Assembly: GCA_022814615.1 (NCBI GenBank)
Contig: JAKLNE010000052.1
Coordinates: 159,814-223,813 of the forward strand
Direction: 5' to 3'
DNA from: Waltergamsia citrina
Lineage: Eukaryota; Ascomycota; Sordariomycetes; Hypocreales; Bionectriaceae
DNA: 64,000 nt
Each line of letters opens with the position of its first letter. The stretch's first letter is position 1. Below are positions 1-11,186 of the stretch, piece after piece. The position numbers and the translations under genes were made by a program. Under the pieces are notes generated by a model. That model searched no databases, was not told where the DNA came from, and saw only the letters and a list, made by a program, of their open reading frames with translations.

Positions 1-692
1 GTGACGTTAGCTGCTGCCACAGCGAGGCCTGGCAAGGCATAGGGATGATTCTCAAGGAACGTAAACCCCCCAAAGACAGAGTGATATTGATTAGCCGGGT
101 CAACAAGAGCACCGCCAATGATGGGACCCAGAAAGATCCCGAGATTTCCAGCAACAGCATACCAGCTGAAGAATGTCGCTTGCGTGTCTGAAGTGCAGTG
201 TTCTCCAATCATGGTTCGGATAATGAGATTAGCACCAGAGAAAACACCCGTCAGACTTCGAATCAGGATCATCTGCCATATCCTCGAGGCCATGCCGAAC
301 AGTGCCGTGCCTATCGTCATGCCAATTAGACTGTAGACGAGCATGGGCTTGCGACCAACACGGTCTGCCCATGTGCCCCAAAACATGATAAAAACGGCCT
401 GAGTAGCCGAGAAGAGCGACTCAACCAATCCGCTGTAAAAACCAACATCCGAGTCAGGTAAGTCTCCGTTTCGCTTGACCATTTCGGCGACGTAAGGGAA
501 GATGGAGAAGAACGCGACGGGCTCCATCAAGCGCGCGTAGCAGAGTAAGAGAATCTGAACCTTAGGGGGTGATCTGTTTTTCTTCTCAGGGCCCTTGGGA
601 TGTCCATACTGCTCAGATGGTCTGATGGTGCCGAGCAAAGACGAGGTCTCCGTCGTGTCAAAGGAGGAACGTTCTCGGCAAGACGGCGACAT
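1..692 (-). CDS. MFS transporter, DHA1/YCR023C-like (C-terminus beyond window)
   Basis: Reading the minus strand from an ATG at 692 gives an uninterrupted frame of 230 codons to the window edge. A short Ser/Thr-rich cytosolic leader (about 50 residues) is followed by membrane helices. The loop between helices 2 and 3 has the MFS signature GTWADRVGRKPM, and SWYAVAGNLGIFLGPIIGG fits helix 5. This is the layout of 12-TM drug/H+ antiporters related to yeast YCR023C. Only the N-terminal half (about five helices) is present. It probably exports a small molecule from the plasma or vacuolar membrane; the substrate cannot be read. The start is supported because the region upstream is a purine tract without coding character. 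No intron is seen in this part. Confidence 0.85.
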   Translation of the reverse strand, partial: MSPSCRERSSFDTTETSSLLGTIRPSEQYGHPKGPEKKNRSPPKVQILLLCYARLMEPVAFFSIFPYVAEMVKRNGDLPDSDVGFYSGLVESLFSATQAVFIMFWGTWADRVGRKPMLVYSLIGMTIGTALFGMASRIWQMILIRSLTGVFSGANLIIRTMIGEHCTSDTQATFFSWYAVAGNLGIFLGPIIGGALVDPANQYHSVFGGFTFLENHPYALPGLAVAAANV

Positions 693-2579
693 GCTGGCTG
701 GTGGAAGATGTCGCTTTGAGGGAGATAGAAGAGCTGAAAGATGGAGAACAGTGAAGCCGTGTCATCTTTGAGTACGAAATAGCTTAGACCATATACCAGA
801 GGGTGCGTAGTCAAAAAAAAAAAAAAGAAAGAAAAAAAAAAAGAAAGAAAGAAAAGAAAATCCAGTCTTCGGTTCCTTTCTGCCCGTGTGCGACAAACTC
901 GCCTCGACAGGCTCGTAGGATTATCATAGAGTGAAGGTTTGATGACCCCGAAGTCTTGTGCGACACATGGATATGGACGGCAAACATTCGTCTTCCGAGA
1001 CAATGAGGGGATGTACATGGCCTCCTCGTCACTCGACCATACTATGGGCGCGTCCTACACGGGATGCTTACATGTTTGGTACGCCCACGGGACGACGTTT
1101 CTCGAGACATGCCGATCGTGTATACTCCATAGTTCTATCCCACTGTCCGACCGACATGCGAGTCTTGCGTCGGACAGGACAAAGTCTAGGGCGCTCAACA
1201 GAAGATTATCCCTGTCCGGAAGGAGGACACAAAAAGGAGGGCAACTTTGGTTTGGTCTAAACTCTGTGATTTGACACCATCTGGAGTGAGAACTGACTGT
1301 TATTCTCCGAAGAAGAGAGTGAAGGTTAAATCTTGCTGTCAATCAACTGTTCAACAGCCTAAGCTTAGTCCGCTCAGCCGCCAGCGGAGCCGATACGGGT
1401 GAGAGTTGGAATAAGCTTGAGCTTCCGCAGCCAAAGCCAATCGACGCATAACCCACACCCTACTCAGTGTTTTCCCTCTCATGTTCAAAAGTTCCCGTCC
1501 CTGTATTCAGGCGTTCATGTTCAGTAGCAAAGAAACTGAATTGACTGTACTCGAAAAGCTCGGAGACATGTTCAGCTTACAGGTTGTATACCCACCAACT
1601 GGTTACTAGTAGTTAGTAGCTACCTGATCGACATACGAGTACATACTCGACGCGGCACACTATAGAAGCCATTGTCCAATCTCATGGAAGACAATGCGCC
1701 ACGATACTGCTCGTCTCAGTTTTCGCCATCGGCAGTGCCCTACCGACTCGATTTCACCGGGACACCAAGAGCCGTCGCAGATCATTCATATCACATCATA
1801 TCATCATAGCGTGGCCTTGTACCTACACTTCGTGACTTCGATCGTTGCTTCCTTTTTTTATTGATTCTGACTTTTCCGCTCGGTGCCCTTGGCCTGGGCC
1901 GTGCACCTCGTCATGCAACCTGATTAAAAATCTCATGCATAGAGGATAATTAAGACATCGAAAAGAGAGATAGCTGAACAATCCTTGACAAAATTTGACT
2001 GACTCAATTACGCCAAGTCTAGAATTTTTTTCTTTCTTTTCAGCTGTCGTGTCGAGCAGTGTCCTAGTCATATGGAGTTAGACGTGCGGATCGTCCCGGC
2101 TTAGCGTCCAGCTTAGTTTCGGATCTCTGATAAGCAGTAAGATGCGTTTGTTAAGTATCAATCTGACTCGTAACAAAAATACAGGCTGGAATTCGGGGAA
2201 AGGGGGAAGATGGAAGAAAAGTGTTGTCTAAAACTCCAGCATTTCGCAGGTCGGAGAAGATTGGTACCTTCTCTAGTTAAGGACAGTAACGATTGCGAAG
2301 AGTATAATAATGCAAACAGCCACACATAGTTTTGGAGCCAATGATTCACTCAGGGCTGCAATGTAGGAAGTAGGAGAGAAGGAGAGAGGAGGCAAGAGAG
2401 AAATGGTCAGACCTGAGACAGGCATAGTTGGGGTGATTTCACGGAACTACAATTCATTGTACTAAGAGTGATTCGATAAACGGAATACTCAGCGAGCAGG
2501 ATCGAAGGCCCACGCAATAAAGGGAATCCACAATGATTCGCACAACGTGATGTGCTATACTTGACTAAACTATTGTGGC
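693..2579. other. Intergenic region with purine tract
   Basis: No supported gene. An A/G-only tract of about 48 bp (A-runs interrupted by single G) lies at 813-860, just upstream of the MFS start. The short open frames here show no recognisable domain and overlap in several frames. The region holds the MFS promoter and the downstream flank of the cyclase gene. Confidence 0.6.
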
Positions 2580-3688
2580 TCAGAAGATGGCCTGCGCATT
2601 GGGCGGCGACGACACCCCGCCGGGCATATTGATGGGCATCGAGGCGAAGAAGAATGTCCATCGGCCAAGATCTTTGCAAACTTCGGCTAGTTTCTCCAAG
2701 TCAAACATCTCACCTGAACAGTAGTTGGTTAGCTAGATCTTCTGATGGCATGGTTATCTAACGTTAGAAGTAACATGTACGTACCAATGGGCATGCCCCA
2801 TCCCGCAAGAAAGTAGTCGTGGAGAGTGATATCGCCTACCGGCGGGAACACTTCAAACGAAATGGCGTCTCCGGCTACGGCGGCAAAACCAGTGTCCCAG
2901 ACCCATCGCAGCATTTCGGTGGTTGCCTCAACTCCTGCGTGGTGCGGCATAGCCGCGGCCTGGTATGCTTTCTTGGCCTTGGTGTCCATCTTTTGCTCCC
3001 ATTCCTTGGTCATGCCACTGCGAATAAGTAGAATATCTCCCTTCTTGAAGATAATGTTCTTCTCCTTGGCAATACCCATGATATCCTGTAGCTTGATGGT
3101 GTGCAAAGAGAAGGCAGAATACTCAATACAGTTACTTTCCGCCCAAGATGCATAGTCAATGAGAACAGCGCGTCCTGTAATACCCTGTCGAGTCCAATGA
3201 TGAATACCTATGCGGTCATTGCTTCTATCTATGATATCTTCCTTGGTAGTCCCTCCATAAAATTCGCGTTTCGGGTCGTCAGGGCTCGATGGCATGCCCC
3301 AATGTCGAAGGCCATCCCACTGGCTACTTTGTTCTAGAATAAAAGGTTAGAACAGAGGGTAACAGTTCACCTAGAGAGATTTTTATGTCAACGTACGAGG
3401 GTTCATAGTGTACACATCGTCGAAGGCGTCGCCATCCAGAATAGGCACAACTTTGTGGTCGCAAGAGATCCTGCCATACCCAGGGTGTTCAAGTTTGGTC
3501 AAGTCCCAATTCAAGCCGACACGCTTCCCAATTTGAATCTCCTCGACAGCTGCTTTGCGTACGCATTCATCTGTGAGCAGGACAAGTCGACCTATGCCTT
3601 CCTCATGGCTGCCTGGCTCACCAGCCCATACTCGCCTGGGGTCCGGAAGCTCATCGAACTTCAAATTGGAAGGATATGGACCGCGCAT
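2580..3688 (-). CDS. Cyclase-family (kynurenine formamidase-like) metal hydrolase
   Basis: Three exons on the minus strand: 3688-3397, 3333-2785 and 2713-2580, with introns of 63 and 71 bp (GTACGT donors, TAG/CAG acceptors). They splice in phase to 324 residues, normal for the fungal branch of the cyclase family (PF04199), whose bacterial relatives include metal-dependent kynurenine formamidases. Diagnostic segments are SSQWDGLRHWG across the first junction (about residues 100-110), FKKGDILLIRSG, the PHHAGVEATTEMLRW segment and a C-terminal MPINMPGGVSSPPNAQAIF, very typical of this branch. Substrate unknown: amide or lactone hydrolysis is likely. The start is uncertain; the same frame is open to 3784, but the residues before 3688 do not look like the family. 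It lies tail-away from the GS-like gene. Confidence 0.85.
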
Positions 3689-4516
3689 GGTTGCTTGATG
3701 TAACCAGAGTAAATTAGAACCGTATAATGAATTTCTTTCTCTGAGATCAGAGTCGTCGAAATCACAGTCTCGACACCAACCCAAAGGATTTGAGGATCTT
3801 CGAACTCATCTAGAGGGGACACGCAGTTTAAGACTCTCAGTTTATTATGAACGAAAACTTAATTTGCCCTCTTGTGAGTTAACCAATTGATAGCACAAGT
3901 ATTGAATGGGGAACAATGGTTCCATGTCAAGAGAGGCTACTGCAAAGCTCTGTGGTCTCTGGGCGGGTAAGTCCGAACGAAGCGCACACTAATCTTGCTA
4001 GTTCATAGCTGAGATGTGATACGGTACAATATCTGCATGAGACACGGCTGCAAGGTTACGTCCGTCCTTTCGAAGCGCTCAACAGAATAATTTTCAGGCG
4101 TGCAGCAATCGGATGATACGATTGCGTATATCTGTACGAGCATCCAAGTACTTGAGGGTCTCGCATATGACAAGGTGGGTTTGGTGCACTCGGTAACTCA
4201 ACGAGTGAGACCTGCATCAGAGGCGAGAGTCACACAGACCCGGGCAGAGACATACACCGCCTCGTTTCATCGACAGCAAACAAAGCAAATAGAACAAGGA
4301 TTTGTTTAGGGCAAAATACCGGTACAGGGTACAAGGTAACAATCTGCCATGGAAGAAGTGGCCGTAGGTTTGCTCACAACTGGTTGTGTGTAAGATGATC
4401 TATTGAGACTCCCCGAGTAGTGCAATTTCGTACTCTCCTTATCCTCCTACACGGTCAGATCTTTCGCCTTTGCCAAAGTCAATTTCAAAAGTCAATTTCA
4501 AACTCACGATCTTACC
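3689..4516. promoter_or_regulatory. Divergent intergenic region between cyclase and GS-like genes
   Basis: 828 bp separating two divergently transcribed genes, so it probably holds both promoters. No coding frame is convincing. I did not recognise a specific operator. Confidence 0.4.
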
Positions 4517-5971
4517 ATGGTCTTTCTTAACAGCTCGAAGACCTCTGAACGAGCAACGAATCCTGACCAGAAAAATGACGCTGACGGTCAATGGCTGGGT
4601 TTGGGCCATGAATCTGCGGTATCTACAAGCTCCGGCTTTGATATTCCCAACGCCACCTTCATTGAGAAGCTTCGAAGTTACAATTGCAAGTGGCTGAGGT
4701 TCACTTGGCACGACTATACATCAACCGCAAGATGCCGATTAGTGCCCATGAAGCGGGTCCTGGCTACTCTCGAGCGCGGACAGTCTCCTGTTGTCTCCAT
4801 CACTATGGCGAGTCTAGGGTTATTGCAGACGGACATCATGATACCCGAAGTAACTGGGACTGGCATGTACAATGCATTCCCTGACTGGTCATCCTTGGCA
4901 TTGGGCCCAGCGCCGGGTCAGGCGTCTGTATGCCTTGACTTCAAACACAAGGATGGCTCTGACGTTGATCTCTGCCCACGAACGCTACTTCGCAAGTCTG
5001 TTGAAAATGCATCAAGCATTGGCTTCTCATTTAAAGTGGGGTTTGAGCTCGAGTTCGTCGTCTTTGAACCTGATGAAGTTGGTGGATATCGTCCCCTGCG
5101 CTCCGATGGTCATGGCTGGTCTTCGACTCGGGCCATTGCCGATACTGGCCGAGAGGGAAGATTTAACAGTGTTTTTGATGAGCTCCTCGATGCTTTGGAT
5201 CAGGCTTCTATTTTGATTGACCAATTCCATACTGAAGTCGCCCCTGGACAGTACGAGCTGGTCCTTCCGCCGCTGCCGCCTATGGAGTCATGCGATGCTT
5301 TGCTCCAAACTCGCCATATTGTCGAAGCCGTTGCTGCTCGACACGGGTTTCGCATTACTCTGCACCCAAAGCCATTTGCTAATAGTGCTGGTTCAGCCTC
5401 GCACGTGCACATGTCGATTTGCTCCCCTGAGGGCAACAATCCAGAGGTCTACGAGTCTTTCTATGCCGGAATTCTTAAGCACTACTGCTCTATAATTGCT
5501 TTCACTTACCCCAACCCAGCGAGCTACGAGCGCATGGTAGATAGCTGCTGGGCTGGTGGTCGATGGGTGACTTGGGGCACCCAAAACAAAGAAGCACCCC
5601 TGCGAAAATGCGAGGACAGTCACTGGGAGATTAAGACGATTGATGGTCTCGCTAATCCTTATTTCGCCATGGCGGCCATTCTCTCCGCTGGCATGGACGG
5701 AATGGTCAATAAGGAGCCGTTGGTCTGGGGGAATTGCCCTATTGATCCAGCCAAGTTAACAGCGGAACAAAGAGAGGAACTAGGAATATCCGTTATGTTT
5801 CCTAAGAGTCTTAAAGAGGCACTTGAGGCTCTTGAGGACGACAATCGGCTTGGGGATCTTCTTGGTCATGGCTTCGTACAGAGGTACATTAGTGTTAAAA
5901 ATGCAGAGATGCGCCTATTGGAGCCGATGGGCGCGGGACAACGGAAGGACTGGATTTTGGAGAGATACTGA
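4517..5971 (+). CDS. Glutamine synthetase-like ATP-dependent ligase (FluG C-terminal-domain type)
   Basis: An intron-free frame of 484 residues. It has the GS fold: an N-terminal beta-grasp part (KWLRFTWHDYTSTARCRLVP, about residues 57-76) and a catalytic part with the metal-ligand motif GFELEFVVFEP, the second ligand HTEVAPGQYEL, HVHMSI (metal/ATP histidine) and the substrate arginine region GTQNKEAPLR, ending with GLANPYFAMAAILSAG. The length fits stand-alone fungal GS-like enzymes related to the C-terminal domain of FluG rather than the roughly 360-residue eukaryotic glutamine synthetase. It probably couples glutamate to an amine with ATP (gamma-glutamylation) in the cytosol. The true acceptor is unknown. 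The cyclase-family amidohydrolase and the dioxygenase on either side suggest a small amine- or amide-modifying group. Confidence 0.88.
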   Translation: MVFLNSSKTSERATNPDQKNDADGQWLGLGHESAVSTSSGFDIPNATFIEKLRSYNCKWLRFTWHDYTSTARCRLVPMKRVLATLERGQSPVVSITMASLGLLQTDIMIPEVTGTGMYNAFPDWSSLALGPAPGQASVCLDFKHKDGSDVDLCPRTLLRKSVENASSIGFSFKVGFELEFVVFEPDEVGGYRPLRSDGHGWSSTRAIADTGREGRFNSVFDELLDALDQASILIDQFHTEVAPGQYELVLPPLPPMESCDALLQTRHIVEAVAARHGFRITLHPKPFANSAGSASHVHMSICSPEGNNPEVYESFYAGILKHYCSIIAFTYPNPASYERMVDSCWAGGRWVTWGTQNKEAPLRKCEDSHWEIKTIDGLANPYFAMAAILSAGMDGMVNKEPLVWGNCPIDPAKLTAEQREELGISVMFPKSLKEALEALEDDNRLGDLLGHGFVQRYISVKNAEMRLLEPMGAGQRKDWILERY

Positions 5972-6306
5972 TGGGAACTATAGGCTATATGATGGGGTAT
6001 CTTGTACGGGGCGGCATTGTAGGGTTGTCTAGGTGCGTTATCTAGGTGCATTGAGGGGAAATGCAAAGGTCTTCGTAGTGTTTTCGCAAGACCCCACGAG
6101 TTTGTCACCGGCTCATAATATGTAAAAAAGCCCGGTCAGTAGGTTGATTTACAATTTTCTGTTGTCTTGAAGCTGGATGGCTGTGGGCAGCGACGGTGAG
6201 TTTAGTTAATCTGCGTATTACATCAAATGATTGTAATCAAACCGATGTAGGCTTGAAGTAGAAATCATTTCACATTCCACCTAACTACCCGATTAGGAAA
6301 AAATAA
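5972..6306. other. Convergent intergenic spacer
   Basis: 335 bp between the 3' ends of the GS-like and dioxygenase genes. AT-rich, no gene seen; holds the two 3' UTRs. Confidence 0.5.
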
Positions 6307-7386
6307 TCACCAAATGCATAAGCACCTTATCTCCAAAGACTCGCGAGCTTCCACATCCTCCGTGCCGGGCAACTCTACACTAGAGTGCAGTACGCCTCCA
6401 GCGGCGGTGCTATGAGACGGCTCCACGTCACTATCAAAAAACCTCAGAACCAGCACCTCCTCAGGGCTCTGGTTGTCTATCCAATACCATTTGTGGCTCT
6501 CAGAGTATCTTGCTAGGAGACATTCGGCCGAATGAGTATCATTGGTACCGGGTCTTCCCAAACAAGGGGTTTTGACTCCCACTGGTATATAATCTTCTTC
6601 CTTGAAAGTCCTGTAGTCTGCCACAGCAAGAGGATCCCTCTTAACGGTACGCAAAGGCCTCCAGATGGAGTATAGTGCCCATCGCGGGCCTCCAGCGTCC
6701 TTGTAATGCTCCTTTAGGGACTTTCCAGCAGATTGCAGGGAGTCTTCAGTGGCAATGATGTCGGTTGCACTGCCCGTCGTCTCGGGATGAAAATTGCGGA
6801 TATGAGTTCTTGCCCCGGTGGGCGAATAATCCAAGTGGATTTTGGACGCGGGGCTCGCTCCTCCGATCAGCGGGTTGAAGCCGATGAACTGGGGAAAACC
6901 AGCCTCGAGATCAGCAGATCCGCTGGCATTAGCATCGTCGCCACCATGCGTAGCGAGAGAGTCTGTGGCAGTCCATAGAGCAGCTCGCAAGAGAAGGGCT
7001 TCCGTAATGACAGACTTGCATCCCGTTATTTGCTTTAGCATCTCTGCAGTGTCCGGAATGAGATGCTTCTTCAGGAGCTCGGGGTCTTTAAATGATTGCG
7101 GACTAAAAGGCGGAGCGTGAAGAATAGTCGGCCGGTGCACGGCCGTGAAGCCGTGCGTGTCCAATTGGACATGGTGATTGCATTTGGGCAGATCGTAGAC
7201 TGATGGGATGGGTCTCACGGAGTGGAGTGGGAGGATTCGCTCGTCACCAAACTCGCTGAGGGCAGGAAGATGGAACTTGTCAGGGTTCGCCTCGGGAGCG
7301 TGCCCAGCAGAGACATAGCGAAACTTGCCCTGCATTGAGAATCGGCTTGAGCTGATATCGGTCTTCTTCGTGGTTGTCGTAGACAT
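6307..7386 (-). CDS. CmcJ/NvfI/AsaB-family non-haem Fe(II)/2-oxoglutarate-type oxygenase
   Basis: A single-exon frame of 359 residues from the ATG at 7386. The frame stays open upstream to 7632, but those residues are not family-like and MSTTTTKK is a typical fungal N-terminus. The protein fits the CmcJ/NvfI/EfuI (AsaB, GA4-desaturase-like) group: IPSVYDLPKCNHHVQLDTHGF near the N-terminus, a conserved AALWTATDS-type helix, the probable metal motif HLDYSP (HxD), the RTHIRNFHPE segment, WALYSIWRPLRTVKRDPLAVAD, then the C-terminal KWYWIDNQSPEEVLVLRFFDSD with a late SHSTAAGGVLHSS stretch carrying the distal histidine. Members hydroxylate, desaturate or rearrange natural products. The substrate is unknown; proximity to the GS-like ligase suggests a small biosynthetic or catabolic set. 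Confidence 0.85.
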   Translation of the reverse strand: MSTTTTKKTDISSSRFSMQGKFRYVSAGHAPEANPDKFHLPALSEFGDERILPLHSVRPIPSVYDLPKCNHHVQLDTHGFTAVHRPTILHAPPFSPQSFKDPELLKKHLIPDTAEMLKQITGCKSVITEALLLRAALWTATDSLATHGGDDANASGSADLEAGFPQFIGFNPLIGGASPASKIHLDYSPTGARTHIRNFHPETTGSATDIIATEDSLQSAGKSLKEHYKDAGGPRWALYSIWRPLRTVKRDPLAVADYRTFKEEDYIPVGVKTPCLGRPGTNDTHSAECLLARYSESHKWYWIDNQSPEEVLVLRFFDSDVEPSHSTAAGGVLHSSVELPGTEDVEARESLEIRCLCIW

Positions 7387-8965
7387 GATAACTTGAAGCA
7401 AAAAGCAAAAGGGTGGGATAAGTAGTGAAGTGCTGTGAAGAAAACTGGCAACAAGTCCAAGTTCTGGGGTTACGAGGGCTACCTCTTTCTTCTTGTGAGA
7501 TGAGGTTAGCCGAAATTCTATCTTATCCTGTGTTTGGTCTCGCGTGTCCCCGACGAAGTGAGACATGAACGGGCCGTGACGTAGTCGTGGCCCATAGCAA
7601 GTAGCCGTGTCTTTCATCTCTCCTCTCTCCACGTTGCATTGTTTGACTTTCTATATGTCTTAGTACGCAGAAGGTATTTTGCGCTCGTCTCCTTCGTTGT
7701 ACTGAACTTCGACGGAATACCAGATACTAATCTCAGGATGACCTCCACCCGACGGCATAAGATCACTAGCACGCTTGCCCTATCACAGCATCTCATTCAC
7801 ATGAATCACAAATATCCAGCTCCCTTCAAAGGCGGTGTAACCAATGGAACCCAACTTTGTTGTGTTTTACGTAGTCAGGGCCACCATCGACTAGTGGCAT
7901 GTACGTTGTTTGCTTTAGCAACCGCTTGCATAAATGCACGACTCGGAGTCTGCTCAAAGGCACGCCCCGATACTCGAGGACGAGACCCACGGTGTACCTG
8001 TATTTCTTCGTTTCCCCACAAACATTTGCGAAGTCCAAACCAGGGAATACCCGAAGCAAGACATATGTCGATAGCCAGCCTGGTGAGACATATGTTTCTT
8101 CTCTACGGCATATTGCCGAAACGGGCGAAAGATGACGAAGACTGGAAAACACATACACACAAATGTAGGTACGTTAATCAATGACGATCATGTATGTGGT
8201 GACCCCTATCACCAAAGCTACATACATATCGATCTCGGTCAACAGCTTGCATGCATAATGTGCTCACAATTGTACGGGTGCCTATGATGAAATAGCACTT
8301 CACAGTTCCGCTGGTCGCAGACGGGGTCAGCCTAAGCGCGCGTAGTTGTGTCATGTCAGCTAAACTATCAGCTTGACTCTTACCGTATTAGCAGCATTTT
8401 TCTTGTGCCGCAATGTCGGTGAAGAAAAAGAAAGAAAAAAGGAAAAAAAGGAGGGGGCTAGCTGAGGGTCGTTTGTTGTGGTGTCTATGTTCCACAGGCT
8501 ACGTCCATAGCTAGCTGCTTCTCTTCTTCTCTGTAAATAGCAATTCTCAGCACGTACAGTACGAGAGAACACTAGTAGATAAGACTAGTTCCGAGTGGTA
8601 GGAGAGGAATCAGGACTCTACCTGCAGGACGGGAATCGTCCTGGCTAGTCTCAGGAGTGGGGAGCGGCATACGCACTCTGCTGATCTTTCTGGATTGAGC
8701 TTACGACGATATAATCCCGACGCATGGCGCGTACTACGAATTCAACCCGAGACATGCATATGTTGATCTAGCAGATCGATAGTGCGACATTACCTACAAG
8801 CTGCAGGGACTAAATACATCCTCGAGCTCCGTGCTTGCTCGATTATCTCAAATTGTACCTTCATGCCCATTACAAAGGTCTGCAGTTCCGTGATAGAACA
8901 CTTTGTTCAGCAACACAGTATTTTCTAAGTCATTCTGACCCTAATGTATTCTGACTAGCATCTCA
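7387..8965. other. Intergenic region
   Basis: About 1.6 kb between divergent genes (dioxygenase, SDR). Open frames of up to 181 codons overlap on both strands and have no recognisable domain, so I do not call them. A purine-rich stretch lies near 8420-8455. The first SDR exon follows a TA-rich leader. Confidence 0.5.
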
Positions 8966-10049
8966 ATGGCAGGATCAAAATCGGCAATCACGGAAGCGCT
9001 AACCGCTGGCGCTCTGTTCCATGTCAATGGCCTTATTGCTGTGGTGACCGGCGGTGGTACAGGTATGGCACATACACAGACGCAGAGAAACCCTTGGAGC
9101 TACCTTTCTAACGACTTGAGTAGGCATTGGCTTGATGATGACGAAGGCCTTGGTGACCAACGGTGCAACTGTGTACATCCTGGGTCGGCGCCGAGAGGTC
9201 TTGGAAAAGGCCGCCTTGGACCTAGGTCAAGACGTCGTGAGGCCCATTGTTTGCGATGTCACCTCTAAGGATAGCCTCAAGACTGCCGAGGCGGCAGTCT
9301 TGAAAGATTCAGGATACATCAACTTGCTCATATGCAATGCAGGTGTTGGCGGGCCGCAGACGCCGCAACCCTCGCTTGCATCCAGCATGACACTAGAGGC
9401 CTTTGCTACAGCGAATTGGACTATTCCCATGGAGGATTACACGCGGACTTTTGAGGCTAACACAATAGCGGTGTGGTACACGGTTATGGGATTCTTGATG
9501 CTGCTGGATGCAGGGAATAGGAAGGGAAATGTTTTGCAAACGTCTCAAGTGGTGACTATCACTTCACTTGCAGCGTTTAACAAGGTGAGCAGAGAGATGA
9601 GAGCGAGCGAGCCCGGATCTGGAACTAAAGACATTGTCTCCGCTGACAGAAATTTATCCTAGGTTAACACGGCTGGGTTTGCATATAGCCAGTCTAAAGC
9701 CGCTTGTACGCATCTGATGAGAAACTTATCCGTTGCGCTGCCCAAGTGGAACATCCGGGCCAATGCCATATGTCCAGGGTGTAAGTAGTTCGTCGTGGCT
9801 CCTCCACTCAATCCTATGCGTAGTAAATTATAATGACCGGCACGTATAGTGTTCCCTAGCGAAATCTCTGGTCCTATCATTGAGCGGGGAGGGATTGGCA
9901 GGGACATGGTTCCTTTGGAGCGGGCAGGTGATGAACAAGATATCGGTGGCGCAATTATATACCTTGCCTCCCGCGCCGGTGCTTATTGCAACGGATCAAT
10001 CATCACTACAGACGGGGGAAGGCTTGGGAACTTCCCGTCCAGCTTTTGA
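8966..10049 (+). CDS. Short-chain dehydrogenase/reductase (SDR)
   Basis: Four exons, 8966-9062, 9124-9584, 9663-9780 and 9850-10049, with introns of 61, 78 and 69 bp, all GT-AG and all phase-consistent; product 291 residues. Classical SDR features: TGGGTGIG cofactor loop (TGxxxGxG, completed across intron 1), ICNAGVGG (NAG motif), catalytic serine in TITSLAAFNK and the YSQSK catalytic pair (YxxxK) just after intron 2, then ANAICPGLFPSEIS spanning intron 3. No Asp ends the second strand (YILGRRRE has Arg), which suggests NADP(H) preference. It oxidises or reduces a hydroxyl or keto group; substrate unknown. It lies upstream of, and in the same direction as, the alpha-oxoamine synthase (1.1 kb apart). 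Confidence 0.88.
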
Positions 10050-11186
10050 AGTTTGTCGTTCCCCCCCACGGTGGGGGACGAATCGTGTCAAATATACGCA
10101 CTGCAGCGTAAACCATCCAAGTAGTTTCTACTGAAGAAAGATGCTTGAAGATGATAAACATGCATCTATGCTAATACCTATCTCAGTCTGGAACAAAAAG
10201 CAAAGGATTAGTTTAGAACGATGGATGGTTTCGTACAGTGCAAATTTGGTAAAGTAAAATCTGTTCAGGCAAAGAGTGCGTGCCTGTAGAGTGACATGTG
10301 AAGTGCACAAGTCGAGGCACATGTACTATATGCGTAGTATAGTATAAGGCCCAGGCCATCTACAGAAAGGCCAATAATGCAGCAAAAGACATTTATTATC
10401 ACCTCATGCGGAATTGCAGCTATTGATACCCGCATTGATTTGTGGCTTAATGATGTATCATGAAAAAAAAAAAAATCAGTAGTACAAAAGCAAAATGAGA
10501 CCCGACTGGAACTAAGTATGCCGAATCGCTTAGAGCTAGGAATTCTCTATATTGACCACTACCGTGGATATAATACTTTTCAGAATTAGTTGTACCATTT
10601 GGTATAGTGACTTCGATATGTGTTACTAGATTTACTAGGAAAACGAGTACCGGCCCGCCCGGATATAGTATCCACAGTCAAACATGCATATACCACGGCT
10701 GGTAATGAGGCGCAAAAAGCTACTTAGATGTCTCTATCTACATGCATAGCGGAGTGGGGTAGTATGATTGTACCCCTTTTCCCTACTCTTCGTATAAACT
10801 ATGTGAAGAGTACCTTGATGTGAGGGGACTTTGGGCGGCATTAGAGACGATCTATTTATTCACCACTAAGACAAAGCAAATACTTGGGCTGCTATGCGAT
10901 ACTTGGAAAGACCTACATTGTATTTACCCTTAGTGCTACATCGTGCATCGTGAAGCTGAAACTCCCTGTCTTAGTGGATCCCTCGTCACTCCAATGTTGA
11001 CAAAACACGGATGGCGTATACCAAGGCTGTTTGACTGAATCTCAAGTTTTTGCCGTCCAGGGTATAAAACTAGCGGTTGGAAAGTGCTTTGACACTGTAA
11101 TGATCACATTTCAAACACCTTTTTCCCACATCATTCTACCATAATCATCTTTCTCACCTGGCTTGGATCTTAACCACACGACCATT
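10050..11186. other. Intergenic region upstream of the oxoamine synthase
   Basis: About 1.1 kb, AT-rich, without a supported gene. A small inverted repeat (TACTATA, 7-nt loop, TATAGTA) lies at 10324-10344. A TATA-like stretch GGTATAAAACT near 11060, about 125 bp before the ATG at 11187, probably serves the next gene. Confidence 0.45.

Noticed and set aside
939..1342. Several 95-111-codon frames on both strands
   Set aside because: Mutually overlapping, none with family features.
7639..8184. 181-codon open frame in the spacer before the first SDR
   Set aside because: No domain, overlapping antisense frames of 110 and 75 codons, no conserved-looking segments.
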